Assembly: GCF_000266945.1 (NCBI RefSeq)
Contig: NC_018025.1
Location: 2,108,001 to 2,172,000 of the forward strand
Origin: Desulfomonile tiedjei DSM 6799
GTDB lineage: Bacteria; Desulfobacterota; Desulfomonilia; Desulfomonilales; Desulfomonilaceae
Direction of reading: 5' to 3'
Length of the DNA stretch: 64,000 nucleotides
The position numbers and the translations under genes were made by a program. Below, piece after piece: positions 9,057 through 18,703 of the stretch; position 1 is the stretch's first letter; every line of letters starts with the position of its first letter. The notes under the pieces are model-generated. The model saw only the letters and a list, made by a program, of their open reading frames with translations. It was not told the DNA's origin and did no database searches.

Positions 9057-10022
9057 ATGGGTTATTTAGTCGTACCTCTTATCAGTATTCTGCTATTTGC
9101 GTCGGCTCCGGACCTGGCTGGCGCCCAGGGATTGTACTCCCCATCGGGAGTAGGCTTCTCTGCTTTGAGCGGTTTCGGGAATAGCGACGGGTGCACTCAC
9201 AGCGATCCCCGACTATCTGGCGGCATGACCTTTAATATGGGATATCTTGCCACAAACCGTGGAGCGGTGTTCGAACTGACGGCCGATCCACTGGTGGGGA
9301 CCGTGTCATCGGTGCGGCATGACTATCCAATAGACGGTCTGTGGCTTGCGCTTTCGGCAAGTGGCCAGATAGGAGATGGCGTCGGGATCTATGCCAGGGG
9401 ATCATGGCTCGTTCCATCGAATCGGCAATCAAGTAGGACCTTAGTATTCGGCGGTAATCCGGAACCAGGTACCTGGCGAACCAAGGTTCAGTGGTACAAT
9501 GCGGACATTGCGGGGACATGCTCCACTAGCGGGACCCTCACGGTAATTGGTGGTTTTCGCTTTGATTCCTTTGAAATCAAATTCCATGATCGCGATCTTG
9601 TCGACCCTGATGACCTTGCTACGGATGAGACTAATGTGACAATTATGTCTTACATCCCGTACGCGGGGGTGATGCTGAATTCAGGTTCTGCGCTGAAACT
9701 GGGGTTAATTGGATTTCCCTATGTGCCCGGCAACGTCGAGTACGATCACACGTGGGGTACCGCTGTGATAAGGCACGACGGCAAGGGCTCTTTTGGGAAT
9801 AGCGTTTTCCTCGAGGCCTTCGGAGAATACGGGCGCCAGCTCATGGGAGGACATGTCGGCATATTTGGGATATGGACGTACTTACACGGCAGCTCCAGCC
9901 TGGATGTTACCCGGACAATTGGTGGGGGAGCACCGACTCCGGGCCGTTACCGGTTCAGCACTGACCGCCAGAACTGGATAATTGGCGGTCAATTTGCAAT
10001 GAATTTCACGAGTCCGATGTAG
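9057..10022 (+). CDS. Putative outer-membrane beta-barrel protein
   Basis: A 321-residue exported protein with no family I can name. A signal peptide (MGYLVVPLISILLFASA, ending around AGAQG) is followed by alternating hydrophobic/polar strands rich in Gly, Tyr and Phe. Examples are MTFNMGYLA, FELTADPLVG, LTVIGGFRFDSFEIKF, AVFLEAFGEYGRQL-like segments and a final FAMNFTSPM. This is the look of a small porin-like barrel, and its C-terminal strand contains aromatic residues. The start is set at the ATG that follows AGGAGG by six bases; an upstream in-frame TTG has no such site. It is followed after six bases by a methyltransferase gene, so the two are probably one transcript. Confidence 0.55.
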   Translation: MGYLVVPLISILLFASAPDLAGAQGLYSPSGVGFSALSGFGNSDGCTHSDPRLSGGMTFNMGYLATNRGAVFELTADPLVGTVSSVRHDYPIDGLWLALSASGQIGDGVGIYARGSWLVPSNRQSSRTLVFGGNPEPGTWRTKVQWYNADIAGTCSTSGTLTVIGGFRFDSFEIKFHDRDLVDPDDLATDETNVTIMSYIPYAGVMLNSGSALKLGLIGFPYVPGNVEYDHTWGTAVIRHDGKGSFGNSVFLEAFGEYGRQLMGGHVGIFGIWTYLHGSSSLDVTRTIGGGAPTPGRYRFSTDRQNWIIGGQFAMNFTSPM

Positions 10023-10028
10023 GCGACC

Positions 10029-10871
10029 ATGGGAAAGCATGACGGTTATCTGGCCGACGGCTTCAGAGATGTCGACAACAACACTGACGTTAGCAAGTTT
10101 GAAGCATGTCTAAGATTTCTGGAGAAGCTCCCGTCGATCGAAACATACAAAAAGAAGAGTATAGAAAGGCTCAGATTAAAGCAGGGCGATACTGCGTTGG
10201 ATTTAGGTTGCGGCCTCGGATTTGATGTTCCGAAAATGGCACGATTGGTTTCTCCAGGCGGACGGAGTGTAGGCATAGATAGTAGTGAGAAGCTGCTGGA
10301 CTCTGCAAGAAGAGCATTCAGCGGTTGCGAAGGGGTCTCATTTGTACAAGGAGATATTCATGATTTGCAGATTCCTTCGAACTCTGTGAACGGCATCAGG
10401 GTGGATCGAACGCTCCAGCATGTCCGAGATCCGCAAAAAGTCATCTCCGAGATGGTGCGGGTCCTGAAGCCAGGTGGCTGGCTGGTCTGTGCAGAACCCG
10501 ATTGGTCGACATTTGTAATAGACGCTGATGATAATGAAGTGACTAACACAGTGGTCCGGACGTGGTCAGGTAGTTTTGAGAACCCCCATATCGGTCGTCA
10601 ACTGTTGAGAAGAGTCCGGTCCGAGGGGCTGGAGAACACATGGGCCGAAGGATTTGTTCTGTTGGCTGACGGCTTGACCGCAGTAGACACTGTGTATGAT
10701 CTCTATGCTACAGTACGAAGAGCAAAGACCGAAAATGAAGAAATGTCCAGTGCCATAGATGCTTGGCTAAATGGGCAAGTAAGAAGAGACGATCACGAGG
10801 GCGTGATCGCTTGTGTCACCATTTTCTTAGCTGGCGGCCAAAAATGCGAATACAAGGATTCTCGAAAGTAA
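10029..10871 (+). CDS. Class I SAM-dependent methyltransferase
   Basis: A 280-residue cytoplasmic methyltransferase of the UbiE/Methyltransf_11 type. Motif I is ALDLGCGLGFDVPKMA (about 57-72). The acidic end of strand 2 is VGIDSS, motif II is FVQGDIHDL, and the post-motif reads VLKPGGWLVCAEPDW. A C-terminal region of about 120 residues, with no motif I recognise, would hold the substrate pocket; the substrate is unknown. It lies six bases after the outer-membrane protein gene, so a lipid or envelope-related substrate is possible but not shown. Confidence 0.75.
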   Translation: MGKHDGYLADGFRDVDNNTDVSKFEACLRFLEKLPSIETYKKKSIERLRLKQGDTALDLGCGLGFDVPKMARLVSPGGRSVGIDSSEKLLDSARRAFSGCEGVSFVQGDIHDLQIPSNSVNGIRVDRTLQHVRDPQKVISEMVRVLKPGGWLVCAEPDWSTFVIDADDNEVTNTVVRTWSGSFENPHIGRQLLRRVRSEGLENTWAEGFVLLADGLTAVDTVYDLYATVRRAKTENEEMSSAIDAWLNGQVRRDDHEGVIACVTIFLAGGQKCEYKDSRK

Positions 10872-10906
10872 TCGCTGAGTTGTTACTCCTGGTTGACAGC
10901 TAAATT

Positions 10907-11980
10907 CTATTGTACCCATCCTAGTTTCTGCATCTTTGTATAAACCGCTTGAGCAGCTACTTCGTGTCCCAACTCATTCCAATGCCAATCCCATTTGCTT
11001 TCAAATCTCATTCCAAGCTTCTCGTAATGGGAGATGAACTGGTTTGTAAGGTCAAGATATTGTACGGAATTCTTTGCGCATACATCTCTCAAGAGTCTGT
11101 TCATCCATATCACTTCGCTTCTTTCCAATTGGCCTGAGTATATATCGTTCCTGGGGGCATCTATTACAAACATTGTTTTGCATCCACCGTTCTCCCGAAC
11201 CAGTGTTTCCACCACATAATTGCATGCTTTTTCTATTTGGGGCATACATTCATTTACCGAATGCACATCGACATTTTCCGAGTAACCTCTTCCTAAATAA
11301 TAGAACCAATTCAGATTGCCGACTTTTAGGTTATTGTAGAGGTATCTCACCAAAGCCGAGGTTGCGACATAGCGCCTGATCTGCGATGGCTGATACGGCT
11401 TCGGATTCCTTTCTTCAATCGATTCATCTGTCACTTCAATGCACATTCGTCCAAACCGCGATCGTACAGCGCAAAGACTCTCATCAAAGTCGTTGTAGAC
11501 AACATTGATTATCATGATGTCAGGTTTGAATGTTCTGCGAACATATCTTGACATGTGCAGGTAATCGGCTAAAGATGCACCTGATATGGCGAAACTGTAA
11601 ACATCAAATGCATTTTGTAAAGTACGTCTCAGATTTGCCGTAATATTCTTGTCTACATCCACATGAAACGCTTCGATGTATGAATCTCCTATTATGGCGA
11701 GTAGCGGTTTAGTGCGACCAATCGCTTGATAGTCAATTTCGTTGTTCCAACCGGCGTTATTGATATGCCATTTTCCCTTCTGTTGTGCGAAGGGTCCGAC
11801 TGTATGGATGCCATCCTTCGGATGCGGTTCAAAGCGGAGTACCTGGTCTGTTCGATCGTAATAACAAAATGGCCCTTCACAAGCTGGTATCACAAATCTA
11901 AAAAGCACTTCAAGAAACAAGAAAAGTCCCACCAAAACCGGTACCGTTAACAAGAAAAAATACTTAATTGTGTTACGCAT
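10907..11980 (-). CDS. Membrane-anchored SGNH/GDSL-type hydrolase
   Basis: A 357-residue protein with one N-terminal transmembrane anchor (TIKYFFLLTVPVLVGLFLFL) and an extracytoplasmic SGNH-hydrolase domain. Block I is AIIGDSYIEAF with the nucleophile Ser near residue 100. An oxyanion Gly/Asn region lies around FAISGASLADYLH and INVVYNDFDE. The C-terminal DWHWNELGHEVAA supplies the Asp/His pair. Such enzymes are esterases or acetyltransfer partners acting on polysaccharides. The ATG follows GGGAGG by six bases. It is convergent with the methyltransferase gene and has no partner on its strand. Confidence 0.7.
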   Translation of the reverse strand: MRNTIKYFFLLTVPVLVGLFLFLEVLFRFVIPACEGPFCYYDRTDQVLRFEPHPKDGIHTVGPFAQQKGKWHINNAGWNNEIDYQAIGRTKPLLAIIGDSYIEAFHVDVDKNITANLRRTLQNAFDVYSFAISGASLADYLHMSRYVRRTFKPDIMIINVVYNDFDESLCAVRSRFGRMCIEVTDESIEERNPKPYQPSQIRRYVATSALVRYLYNNLKVGNLNWFYYLGRGYSENVDVHSVNECMPQIEKACNYVVETLVRENGGCKTMFVIDAPRNDIYSGQLERSEVIWMNRLLRDVCAKNSVQYLDLTNQFISHYEKLGMRFESKWDWHWNELGHEVAAQAVYTKMQKLGWVQ

Positions 11981-12298
11981 AATTAGCCTCCCTCTAATGG
12001 ATAATTGTATCAGGACTATCAACTGTTTCCGGAATGAAAGGAAATTCTTAACTTATGGAGTACTCTATAGAAAATTCACTGAAGCCTCTCCTCATTCCTT
12101 CTAAAACGAACTTTCAAGATGTACTAACACTGAGACTTTCTGGAATGATTAATGTTCCCGAAGAAATCTCCTTTTGGTAACAATGCGAATCGAAAGAGGA
12201 ACGTCGAATATTTGTCAAAGAACGAGTGAGTATCTATCGTACTTGTCAGGGTTTGCACGTTGCCCTGAGAACACCTCTGCAATCAAAAGGAGATGATT
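11981..12298. other. Intergenic region before the rhodanese gene
   Basis: Divergent promoters are expected here. The only boxes I can point to are the TTGTCA/TATCGT pair listed at 12212. No repeat or gene is visible. Confidence 0.4.
12212..12240 (+). promoter_or_regulatory. Possible promoter of the rhodanese gene
   Basis: TTGTCA and TATCGT are separated by 17 bases, about 60 bases before the start codon; the -10 match is only four of six. Confidence 0.3.
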
Positions 12299-12892
12299 AT
12301 GGCAACTCGTAGGTTCTTTGTACTGTTTATCAGTGTGATACTTTTGGGATCGTTCCATCTTTTCGCTTATGCAGCTCAGGAACCTGAAAATCCCAAGAAA
12401 AGGACAACTCTGGGTAAGTATGTTACCGCACATGAAGCATTTGAAATGTGGCATGCAAAACCGCATGAGGTCAAAATTCTGGATGTTCGTACGCCCGAAG
12501 AATATGTCTTTGTCGGACACGCTCCCATGGCTCGGAACATTCCATTGAAGGCATGGACCGGAAAATGGAATCCTGAGAAGAAGAGTTTCCATCTGAGCGA
12601 AAACTCCGACTTTGTTGCTCAAGTCAAAAAATACTACGCCCCTACGGATACCCTGTTGATAATGTGCAGATCCGGTGACAGAGCCGCGGAGGCCGTGAAC
12701 GCTTTGGCCAAAGCGGGATTTACCAATGCGCACAGCATCGTGGATAGCTTCGAGGGCGACCCTGTTACGGAAGAAGACAGTTACCATAAGGGAAAAAGAG
12801 TAAAAAACGGCTGGAAAAATTCCAGGGCACCCTGGACCTATGAATTGGATCCCAATCTGATCTATCAGCAAGACGAACCCAAAAGCAAATGA
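12299..12892 (+). CDS. Periplasmic rhodanese-like sulfurtransferase
   Basis: A 197-residue exported single-domain rhodanese. A signal peptide (RRFFVLFISVILLGSFHLF, cleaved after AYA) is followed by the rhodanese fold: VKILDVRTPEEYVFVGH (about 56-72), then the active-site loop LLIMCRSGDRAAEA with catalytic Cys near 120. A lysine-rich tail ends in a PWTYELDPNLIYQ stretch outside the core domain. Likely carries sulfane sulfur in the periplasm; the acceptor is unknown. Of two in-frame ATGs six bases apart, the second is chosen because AGGAG sits six bases before it. Confidence 0.8.
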   Translation: MATRRFFVLFISVILLGSFHLFAYAAQEPENPKKRTTLGKYVTAHEAFEMWHAKPHEVKILDVRTPEEYVFVGHAPMARNIPLKAWTGKWNPEKKSFHLSENSDFVAQVKKYYAPTDTLLIMCRSGDRAAEAVNALAKAGFTNAHSIVDSFEGDPVTEEDSYHKGKRVKNGWKNSRAPWTYELDPNLIYQQDEPKSK

Positions 12893-13431
12893 GTTCGCGT
12901 TCGGAATGTAACTGAAATACGAATGTTCGATCTGAATTCGTTGTTCCCTTGTTGTATGTTTTGCGACTGAATCGACATTCGCTTTTACATAATTGTATGA
13001 TGATCCAACATATGTCAAATGTTTGGGAAACTCTTCCCATGGAAGAGTTTCCAAGCGCCAGTTTTTATACATTTATGTCAACCTGTAGCGTCATAATGTA
13101 CACTTCTGTTTGTTTCAAATTCTCCCCAATTTAAAGAGTAAACCAAGTCCTGCACGAGAGAAAAACAGGATCTCGCTGGAAAGGGAAGCTGTTTCTGTGT
13201 TCAACGGAAGTTTGCTCTGTGAGCGGCACGTTGCGTATGTTTGGATCTTGAGGACAGGATTTTCGGCTCCCTCGTAAAAAGAAATCTGAACAGAAAATTA
13301 ATGTGTCAGGCACGTGATCCTAATGGGTCACTGAAAAAATCTATCCGCACCTGAATATCTTTGGATCCATGTAATTTCGGAATGAGCGCTCCTGTCATTC
13401 TCCGGCAGTTGTTGCATGCTCGGCAGAGGTT
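12893..13431. other. Intergenic region upstream of the hybrid kinase
   Basis: AT-rich space with one perfect 12-base-pair hairpin (13026-13052). A long antisense frame runs across the rhodanese gene into this region but has no gene-like features. Promoter position for the kinase is not evident. Confidence 0.45.
13026..13052 (+). terminator. Hairpin, possible terminator
   Basis: GGAAACTCTTCC pairs perfectly with GGAAGAGTTTCC around a CAT loop; a short T run follows about eleven bases later. It is about 130 bases past the rhodanese stop, so its role is uncertain. Confidence 0.35.
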
Positions 13432-16400
13432 GTGGAGAGGAAATTGGGCCCGATTGTTGCCAATCTTGTATCTCGTACTCGTTCTAATCCCATTGTAATC
13501 CTCACAGTCAGTTGGATTGTCAGTCTGCTGCTTTTGCCTGCTCTCGGTGCGATCGTCTGGAGCATGTACAAGTCGTATACCCATGTAGCGACTCGCGAGT
13601 TTCGGCTTCAACAGCTCGTGGGAGATATCATGCTCCTCAATGAATTGCTTACGTCTTCGGCCCGTATGGCGGTCACCACAGGTGAGACCAAATGGGAGGA
13701 GGAATACAAGAAAGTTGAAATCAAGCTGGATAGTGCCATCACTGAGGCCGCATTGCTGGCAAAACACTCGTACGAGACCAATTACGCATCAAAAGCGAAA
13801 CTTGCCTATTCGAATCTCATCGAAATGGAGAGTTTAAGTCTGGCGCTCGTCAGAGGCGGCAGATTAAAGGAAGCGACAGAGATAATCTTCGGTGAGAAAT
13901 ATGAAGCTCAGAAGAGACTCTATTCCGAAAGTATCCAATCGCTTGCCTCAGCAATACAGGGTCGAGTGGAATTCAATCTCTCTTCACTGAGCAAGAGTCT
14001 GACCTATGCCAGTATTCTCGGATTTATCGTTGTTTTTTTGCTGCTTGCCTTGTGGCTGGCCGTTGTGATCGTAATTCGTATGCAATTGGCCAAACGTAAG
14101 GAAGCGGAAGACGCTTTACAACAAAGCGAGAGCAAATTCAGAAATTTAGTTCAAAGTGCTCCTCTCGGAATCTTTCTCTGTGATGCAACGGGAAATCTCG
14201 TGGAGGTCAACCCATCTCTCAGGCAAATCATTCCATCAATTTCCGTCCACCACGACTCCGAATCGAGTGACGTCCTTGCTGCTCCTTTTTTTGAGAGAAG
14301 CGGGATGAGGACGCACATTCTGAAGTGTATGAAAACGGGACTGCCGTTGGTTACGGAACTGCCCTATACAACCCGGGTGGGGGAATATCGGTACATAAGA
14401 GTTCATTTGAGCCCTTATTTGAATGATGCAAGTCGGGTTGAAGGGGTGCAGGGGCTAGTCGAGGACTTCACCGACCGAAAAAGAAACGAAATGCAATTGA
14501 ATCAAGCTCACGAAAGGGCTTCTGCGGAAGCTCAAAAGTTGAGGTCTTTGATTGAAGGCATTGAAGAAGGAGTGCTGTTTTTTGACAAGGACGACATCAT
14601 CACGGAGGCAAATAGCTGGAGTCTCGACAAGATCGGTTTGAGCAAGTCGGAAGCAATAGGAAAGAGTCTGAGCGTACTCAATATCGAAGCGCTCTTCGGG
14701 CCTGGATTCTCAGGAATTTTCAGGCATTACCACATGGGAACACGTACCGAACCATGGGAATGTACTCTCACCTGGAATAATATGCACGTGTTGGTCCGGA
14801 TTTATCCCATGTTCAAGAACGAAACCTATAATGGTTTGATTCTGAACGTGATTGACGTCACAGAACTGGAGCAATCTCGGGAGCGAGCCCAACAAGCGGA
14901 CCGCAGCAAGAGCCAGTTCCTGGCCAATATGAGCCATGAAATCAGGACGCCGATGAACGCCATTATCGGCATGGCTGAACTTGCACTGAATACGACACTT
15001 ACACAAGTGCAGCGAGAGTATATCGAGACCATCGAAATGTCGGCACATTCTCTCCTGGCACTCATAAACGACATTCTCGACTTTTCAAAAATCGAAGCAG
15101 GTAAACTCCAGTTATTACCCGGACCGTTCTGTTTTCGGGACCACGTCTGCAGCGTAGTGCAGACATTGAGTCTGCAGGCTCATTCCAAAGGCCTGGAACT
15201 TGCCTGCGGAATCGCACCCTCCATTCCGGCAAATTTGATAGGAGATCAGGACAGAATAGGACAAATTCTTTTGAACCTGGTGGGTAATGCTATCAAGTTC
15301 ACTGCCCATGGTGAAGTGCTGGTCCAGGTGGATATGGAATCCAGAAGCGAAGACCGGGTGTACTTGAGAATGGTCGTCAGCGATACGGGTATCGGTATCC
15401 CTTATGAAAAGCAAAAAACAATATTTTGCGAATTCGAACAGGCAGACGGCTCCACTTCACGGCAGTACGGGGGTACAGGTCTGGGCCTTGCCATTACCGC
15501 TCAGCTCGTGGAATTGATGGGCGGCAAAATCTGGGTCGAAAGCACATTAGGGAAGGGCAGTAAATTCCATGTGAATCTTCCTCTCCAGGTGCAGCATACG
15601 CCTGAAGAATCAATACCGAACAGCTTGGAAGGCATAAGCGTCCTGGTTGTGGATGACAATGCGACCAATCGCAGAATATTGGAGGAAGTTCTGACGCAAT
15701 GGGACATGCATCCTGTCGCGGTTTCGAGCGGGATGGAGGCTCTACGCTCTCTGCGAGAAAAACGCGATGCCGGAGAATCATTCGATCTTGCTATCGTAGA
15801 TTGCATGATGCCGGAAATGAACGGTTTTCAACTCTCGGCAGAAATCAGGAGCGAGCCGGATTTCGCTTCACTGAAGATTCTTATGCTCACGTCCGCGAGC
15901 CCGGATACTTCGGCTGAATCGCTTCAACTCCTCAATATAGATGCGTGTTTACTCAAACCCATACATCAGTCCAATCTTTACAATACCATAGTCAGAATAC
16001 TCCAGGGACCGAAAGACAGTTGCGCGCCCGAACCGGCCCAACTGAGATTACCTGTGGCCGATACTCCTTCCAGGATTCTCCTGGCTGAAGACAATGCCTT
16101 CAATCAAAAGGTCGCATTAGGCATGCTTACTCAGATGGGGCATTCCGTGAAAGTAGTCTCTAACGGTCAGGAGGTTCTGAATGCAATTGAAAACGAACGC
16201 TTCGATTTGATCCTGATGGACGTGCAAATGCCGCATATGGACGGGTTTGAGGCTACCAAGCGGATCAGGAGACTCGAAGAGCACGACGGGGGAGGTCGAA
16301 CCCCTATTATCGCCATGACTGCGTATGCAATGAAGGGTGATCGAGAAAAATGCCTGCAGACGGGCATGGACGGCTATCTGTCGAAACCTGTGAACAGCCG

Positions 16401-16821
16401 GGAACTGGCCAGCATGATTGAAAACATTTCAGCCAATGCAAACTCCATTGGTAGTGATGTGAGTGTGCCTACCCAAAAAGTACTCGATTTGCAGGTATTG
16501 TCTGAAAGCGTTGCCGGAAATCATGAACTCTTACATGAAATACTCGGGATCTTTCTCGAAGACTATCCCACGCTCTTGTCACAGATTACCGACGCAGTCA
16601 GGCGAAAGAATCCTGACGATCTGCGGATCGCGGCCCATTCGTTAAAGGGAATGGTGGCCGGTCTTGGGGCAAGCTTTGCCTACGAAGCTGCTCTCAGAAT
16701 GGAAAATATGGGACGTAATCTTGACATGTCCTATTCGGAAGAAGCACTGGTCTCGCTCGACCGGGAGCTCAGGAGAGTTGAAGAAATACTTCGCCTGCAG
16801 AGGAGTCTTCGAGCTTCATGA
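13432..16821 (+). CDS. Hybrid sensor histidine kinase with two receivers and an HPt domain
   Basis: A complete BarA/EvgS-style phosphorelay in one 1129-residue protein. Domain order: TM1 (about 20-45); a periplasmic helical sensor region (45-195); TM2 (about 195-217); PAS (235-350); a second PAS (368-485); HisKA with NMSHEIRTPMNAIIG (about 503); HATPase_c with NLVGNAIKF and GTGLGLAI; receiver 1 (VLVVDDN, phospho-Asp in IVDCMMPEMNG); receiver 2 (ILLAEDN, phospho-Asp in LMDVQMPHMDG); and HPt with AAHSLKGM near 1070. Start is GTG; no upstream ATG is in frame. The stop overlaps the next gene's ATG, so the relay probably ends on the GGDEF regulator encoded there. The signal is unknown. Confidence 0.9.
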   Translation: MERKLGPIVANLVSRTRSNPIVILTVSWIVSLLLLPALGAIVWSMYKSYTHVATREFRLQQLVGDIMLLNELLTSSARMAVTTGETKWEEEYKKVEIKLDSAITEAALLAKHSYETNYASKAKLAYSNLIEMESLSLALVRGGRLKEATEIIFGEKYEAQKRLYSESIQSLASAIQGRVEFNLSSLSKSLTYASILGFIVVFLLLALWLAVVIVIRMQLAKRKEAEDALQQSESKFRNLVQSAPLGIFLCDATGNLVEVNPSLRQIIPSISVHHDSESSDVLAAPFFERSGMRTHILKCMKTGLPLVTELPYTTRVGEYRYIRVHLSPYLNDASRVEGVQGLVEDFTDRKRNEMQLNQAHERASAEAQKLRSLIEGIEEGVLFFDKDDIITEANSWSLDKIGLSKSEAIGKSLSVLNIEALFGPGFSGIFRHYHMGTRTEPWECTLTWNNMHVLVRIYPMFKNETYNGLILNVIDVTELEQSRERAQQADRSKSQFLANMSHEIRTPMNAIIGMAELALNTTLTQVQREYIETIEMSAHSLLALINDILDFSKIEAGKLQLLPGPFCFRDHVCSVVQTLSLQAHSKGLELACGIAPSIPANLIGDQDRIGQILLNLVGNAIKFTAHGEVLVQVDMESRSEDRVYLRMVVSDTGIGIPYEKQKTIFCEFEQADGSTSRQYGGTGLGLAITAQLVELMGGKIWVESTLGKGSKFHVNLPLQVQHTPEESIPNSLEGISVLVVDDNATNRRILEEVLTQWDMHPVAVSSGMEALRSLREKRDAGESFDLAIVDCMMPEMNGFQLSAEIRSEPDFASLKILMLTSASPDTSAESLQLLNIDACLLKPIHQSNLYNTIVRILQGPKDSCAPEPAQLRLPVADTPSRILLAEDNAFNQKVALGMLTQMGHSVKVVSNGQEVLNAIENERFDLILMDVQMPHMDGFEATKRIRRLEEHDGGGRTPIIAMTAYAMKGDREKCLQTGMDGYLSKPVNSRELASMIENISANANSIGSDVSVPTQKVLDLQVLSESVAGNHELLHEILGIFLEDYPTLLSQITDAVRRKNPDDLRIAAHSLKGMVAGLGASFAYEAALRMENMGRNLDMSYSEEALVSLDRELRRVEEILRLQRSLRAS

Positions 16822-17750
16822 GAATACTTATCGCCGAAGACAATCGATTCTTCAGACGCCTGCTGGAAGCGAATCTCAAGCAATGGGGGCACGAAGTGGT
16901 CTCTTGCGAGGATGGTGCGGAAGCATGGGAAATCCTTCAGAAATCCGATTGTCCTCATCTTGCGATACTCGATTGGGAAATGCCCAGAATGCTGGGAATA
17001 GAAGTGTGCAAGGCTGTTCGTGAACAAAAGAATCAACCGTACATCTACTTGATATTATTGACTGCCAAGACCCAGAAAGACGACCTCGTCGTAGGGCTGG
17101 ATTCCGGAGCTGACGACTACTTGACCAAACCTTTTGAACCGGTTGAACTCCAGGTGAGGCTTCGAGCGGCAACAAGAATTATCCAGTTGCAGGAAGATCT
17201 GGTTTCCGCATTGAGAGCCGCCGAGGTCCGTGCAAAAGAAGATTCTCTGACCGGGCTGTGGAATCATTCCGCAATTGTGGAAATGTTGAAACGGGAAATA
17301 GAGCGATCGTTCCGGCAACAGCGGTCTCTCGGAATTATCATGTGCGATATAGACCATTTCAAACGAATCAACGATACCTTCGGTCATCTGGAGGGTGACA
17401 GAAGTCTGAAGAGAGTGGCTGAAATCATTCGAACAAACCTCCGCCAGTACGATTCGGTCGGTCGATACGGTGGAGAGGAGTTCCTCGTTATCTTGCCGGA
17501 TTGTAATGCGATCCAGACCGTTACTCTGGCTGAACGTTTGCGTGAGATGGTGAGCTGCGACGTGAGACTCGTCATGCACGATGATGTGCACCTCACTGTT
17601 AGTTTTGGAGCAACATCCATTGAGGCAGGATCGAATATCAATTGGGAAGCTGCAATTCGCATAGCGGATGAAGCTCTCTATGAGGCTAAGAGAAATGGAA
17701 GAAATAGAGTTGTTCTACGGGTACTCAAGGACGTCAACCGCACGAATTGA
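16818..17750 (+). CDS. Response regulator with GGDEF diguanylate cyclase
   Basis: A 310-residue output protein: receiver domain (1-125; ILIAEDN, phospho-Asp in ILDWEMPRM, Lys in LTKPFEP), a short linker helix, then a GGDEF domain (about 145-305). The catalytic loop reads RYGGEEF, an active variant. An RxxD inhibitory site (RQYD) sits exactly five residues before it, so the enzyme should show product feedback. DSLTGLWN and CDIDHFKRIND are intact. Predicted to make cyclic di-GMP when phosphorylated by the upstream kinase's HPt domain. Its ATG overlaps the kinase stop (ATGA), indicating translational coupling. Confidence 0.92.
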   Translation: MRILIAEDNRFFRRLLEANLKQWGHEVVSCEDGAEAWEILQKSDCPHLAILDWEMPRMLGIEVCKAVREQKNQPYIYLILLTAKTQKDDLVVGLDSGADDYLTKPFEPVELQVRLRAATRIIQLQEDLVSALRAAEVRAKEDSLTGLWNHSAIVEMLKREIERSFRQQRSLGIIMCDIDHFKRINDTFGHLEGDRSLKRVAEIIRTNLRQYDSVGRYGGEEFLVILPDCNAIQTVTLAERLREMVSCDVRLVMHDDVHLTVSFGATSIEAGSNINWEAAIRIADEALYEAKRNGRNRVVLRVLKDVNRTN

Positions 17751-18375
17751 TCCTGTGAGTCTTCATGACTCCAGGATAACCGTCAGTTCCGAGACGAGGG
17801 ACAGACTTCACAGATTGGCCTTGGACGCAGAAATGAAGGATAACTGCACAGGGTTCCACATGGCGCGAACCGGATTGCTCAGCGCGCTATTAGCCGAAAA
17901 ACTCGGACTGAAACCTGACGTTGTTCATCAAATATATCTGGCAGCGCCCATGCATGACATCGGTAAGATCGCAATACCTGATTCAATTCTGCTGAAGCCA
18001 GGCCCATTGACCCCGGATGAATTCGAGATTATGAAAAGCCACACGATCATAGGTGCAAGGATTTTTCAGTCTTTCAACGATAAGACCCTGCGAGTGGCGC
18101 ATTCCATCGCGCTTTGCCATCATGAGAAATGGGATGGAACCGGATATCCCGCGGGTCTCAAAGGGTACGATATTCCTATCGCCGGCCGAATAGTGGCATT
18201 GGCCGATGCTTGTGATGCAATGTGTTCCTTGAGACCGTATCGCGAACCCTTACCCCTCCAGACAGCCTGTGAATCGATCGAAGAAGGACGGGGCAGCCAT
18301 TTCGACCCCTCTATCGTGGACACGTTTTTCGAATACCTTCCTCTGGTTCGTGAAATTCAACAACGTATTTCGTAA
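17668..18375 (+). CDS. HD-GYP cyclic di-GMP phosphodiesterase
   Basis: A 235-residue stand-alone HD-GYP domain. It has MHDIGKIAIPDSILLKPG, a His in MKSHTIIGARI, the HH pair in ALCHHEKWDGTGYPAG and the downstream DACDAM, so all metal-binding positions look present. It would hydrolyse the product of the preceding cyclase, making the operon a kinase/cyclase/phosphodiesterase set. The start is uncertain. The longest frame begins at an ATG 83 bases inside the cyclase gene, another ATG lies at 17698, and a GTG just after the cyclase stop (17755) is also possible. The conserved part begins around RDRLHRLAL, well after all of these. Confidence 0.85.
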   Translation: MKLSMRLREMEEIELFYGYSRTSTARIDPVSLHDSRITVSSETRDRLHRLALDAEMKDNCTGFHMARTGLLSALLAEKLGLKPDVVHQIYLAAPMHDIGKIAIPDSILLKPGPLTPDEFEIMKSHTIIGARIFQSFNDKTLRVAHSIALCHHEKWDGTGYPAGLKGYDIPIAGRIVALADACDAMCSLRPYREPLPLQTACESIEEGRGSHFDPSIVDTFFEYLPLVREIQQRIS

Positions 18376-18448
18376 AGGGGGGAGGGGGGACTTTGATCCA
18401 GACAGAGTTTTGGACAACGCCATGATGTGCGATTGAAGATAGGGAGTA

Positions 18449-18502
18449 TTGGTAGGTGCCGGCCTCCGTGCCGGCACATCTTCAATATGATCAATGATAT
18501 CG
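18449..18502 (-). repeat. GTGCCGGCAC hairpin repeat, copy 2
   Basis: Reverse complement of the element at 3931-3985, sharing the hairpin and the CAATATGATCAATGATATCG flank, so the two are copies of a roughly 54-base unit and not just similar hairpins. Confidence 0.7.
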
Positions 18503-18526
18503 ATAGAATGGACCGGCAGGGAGAAG

Positions 18527-18703
18527 GTGTCTCAAAAGTCGAAATTTATCCCGGATCGTGGCACGAAGTTCTCATGGTCCCGCTGGCCTGATTGTAGGGG
18601 CGGGCCTCGTGTCCGCCCAAATAAGGGTAGGCACTAGACCTACCTCTACGAAGATGGCGAATCGTGCCACGATTTCTTATACATTCGAGACTTTTGAGAC
18701 ACT
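18527..18703 (+). repeat. MITE-like repeat family A, copy 2
   Basis: Begins GGTGTCTCAAAA and ends TTTTGAGACACT; its interior matches the copies at 8651 and 22797, with a few substitutions. It has the more diverged ends of the three, and no flanking direct repeat is clear. Confidence 0.7.

Noticed and set aside
12215-13072. 285-codon minus-strand frame over the rhodanese gene and following gap
   Set aside because: Antisense to a well-supported rhodanese gene with signal peptide and active-site Cys; no recognisable motif or ribosome binding site.
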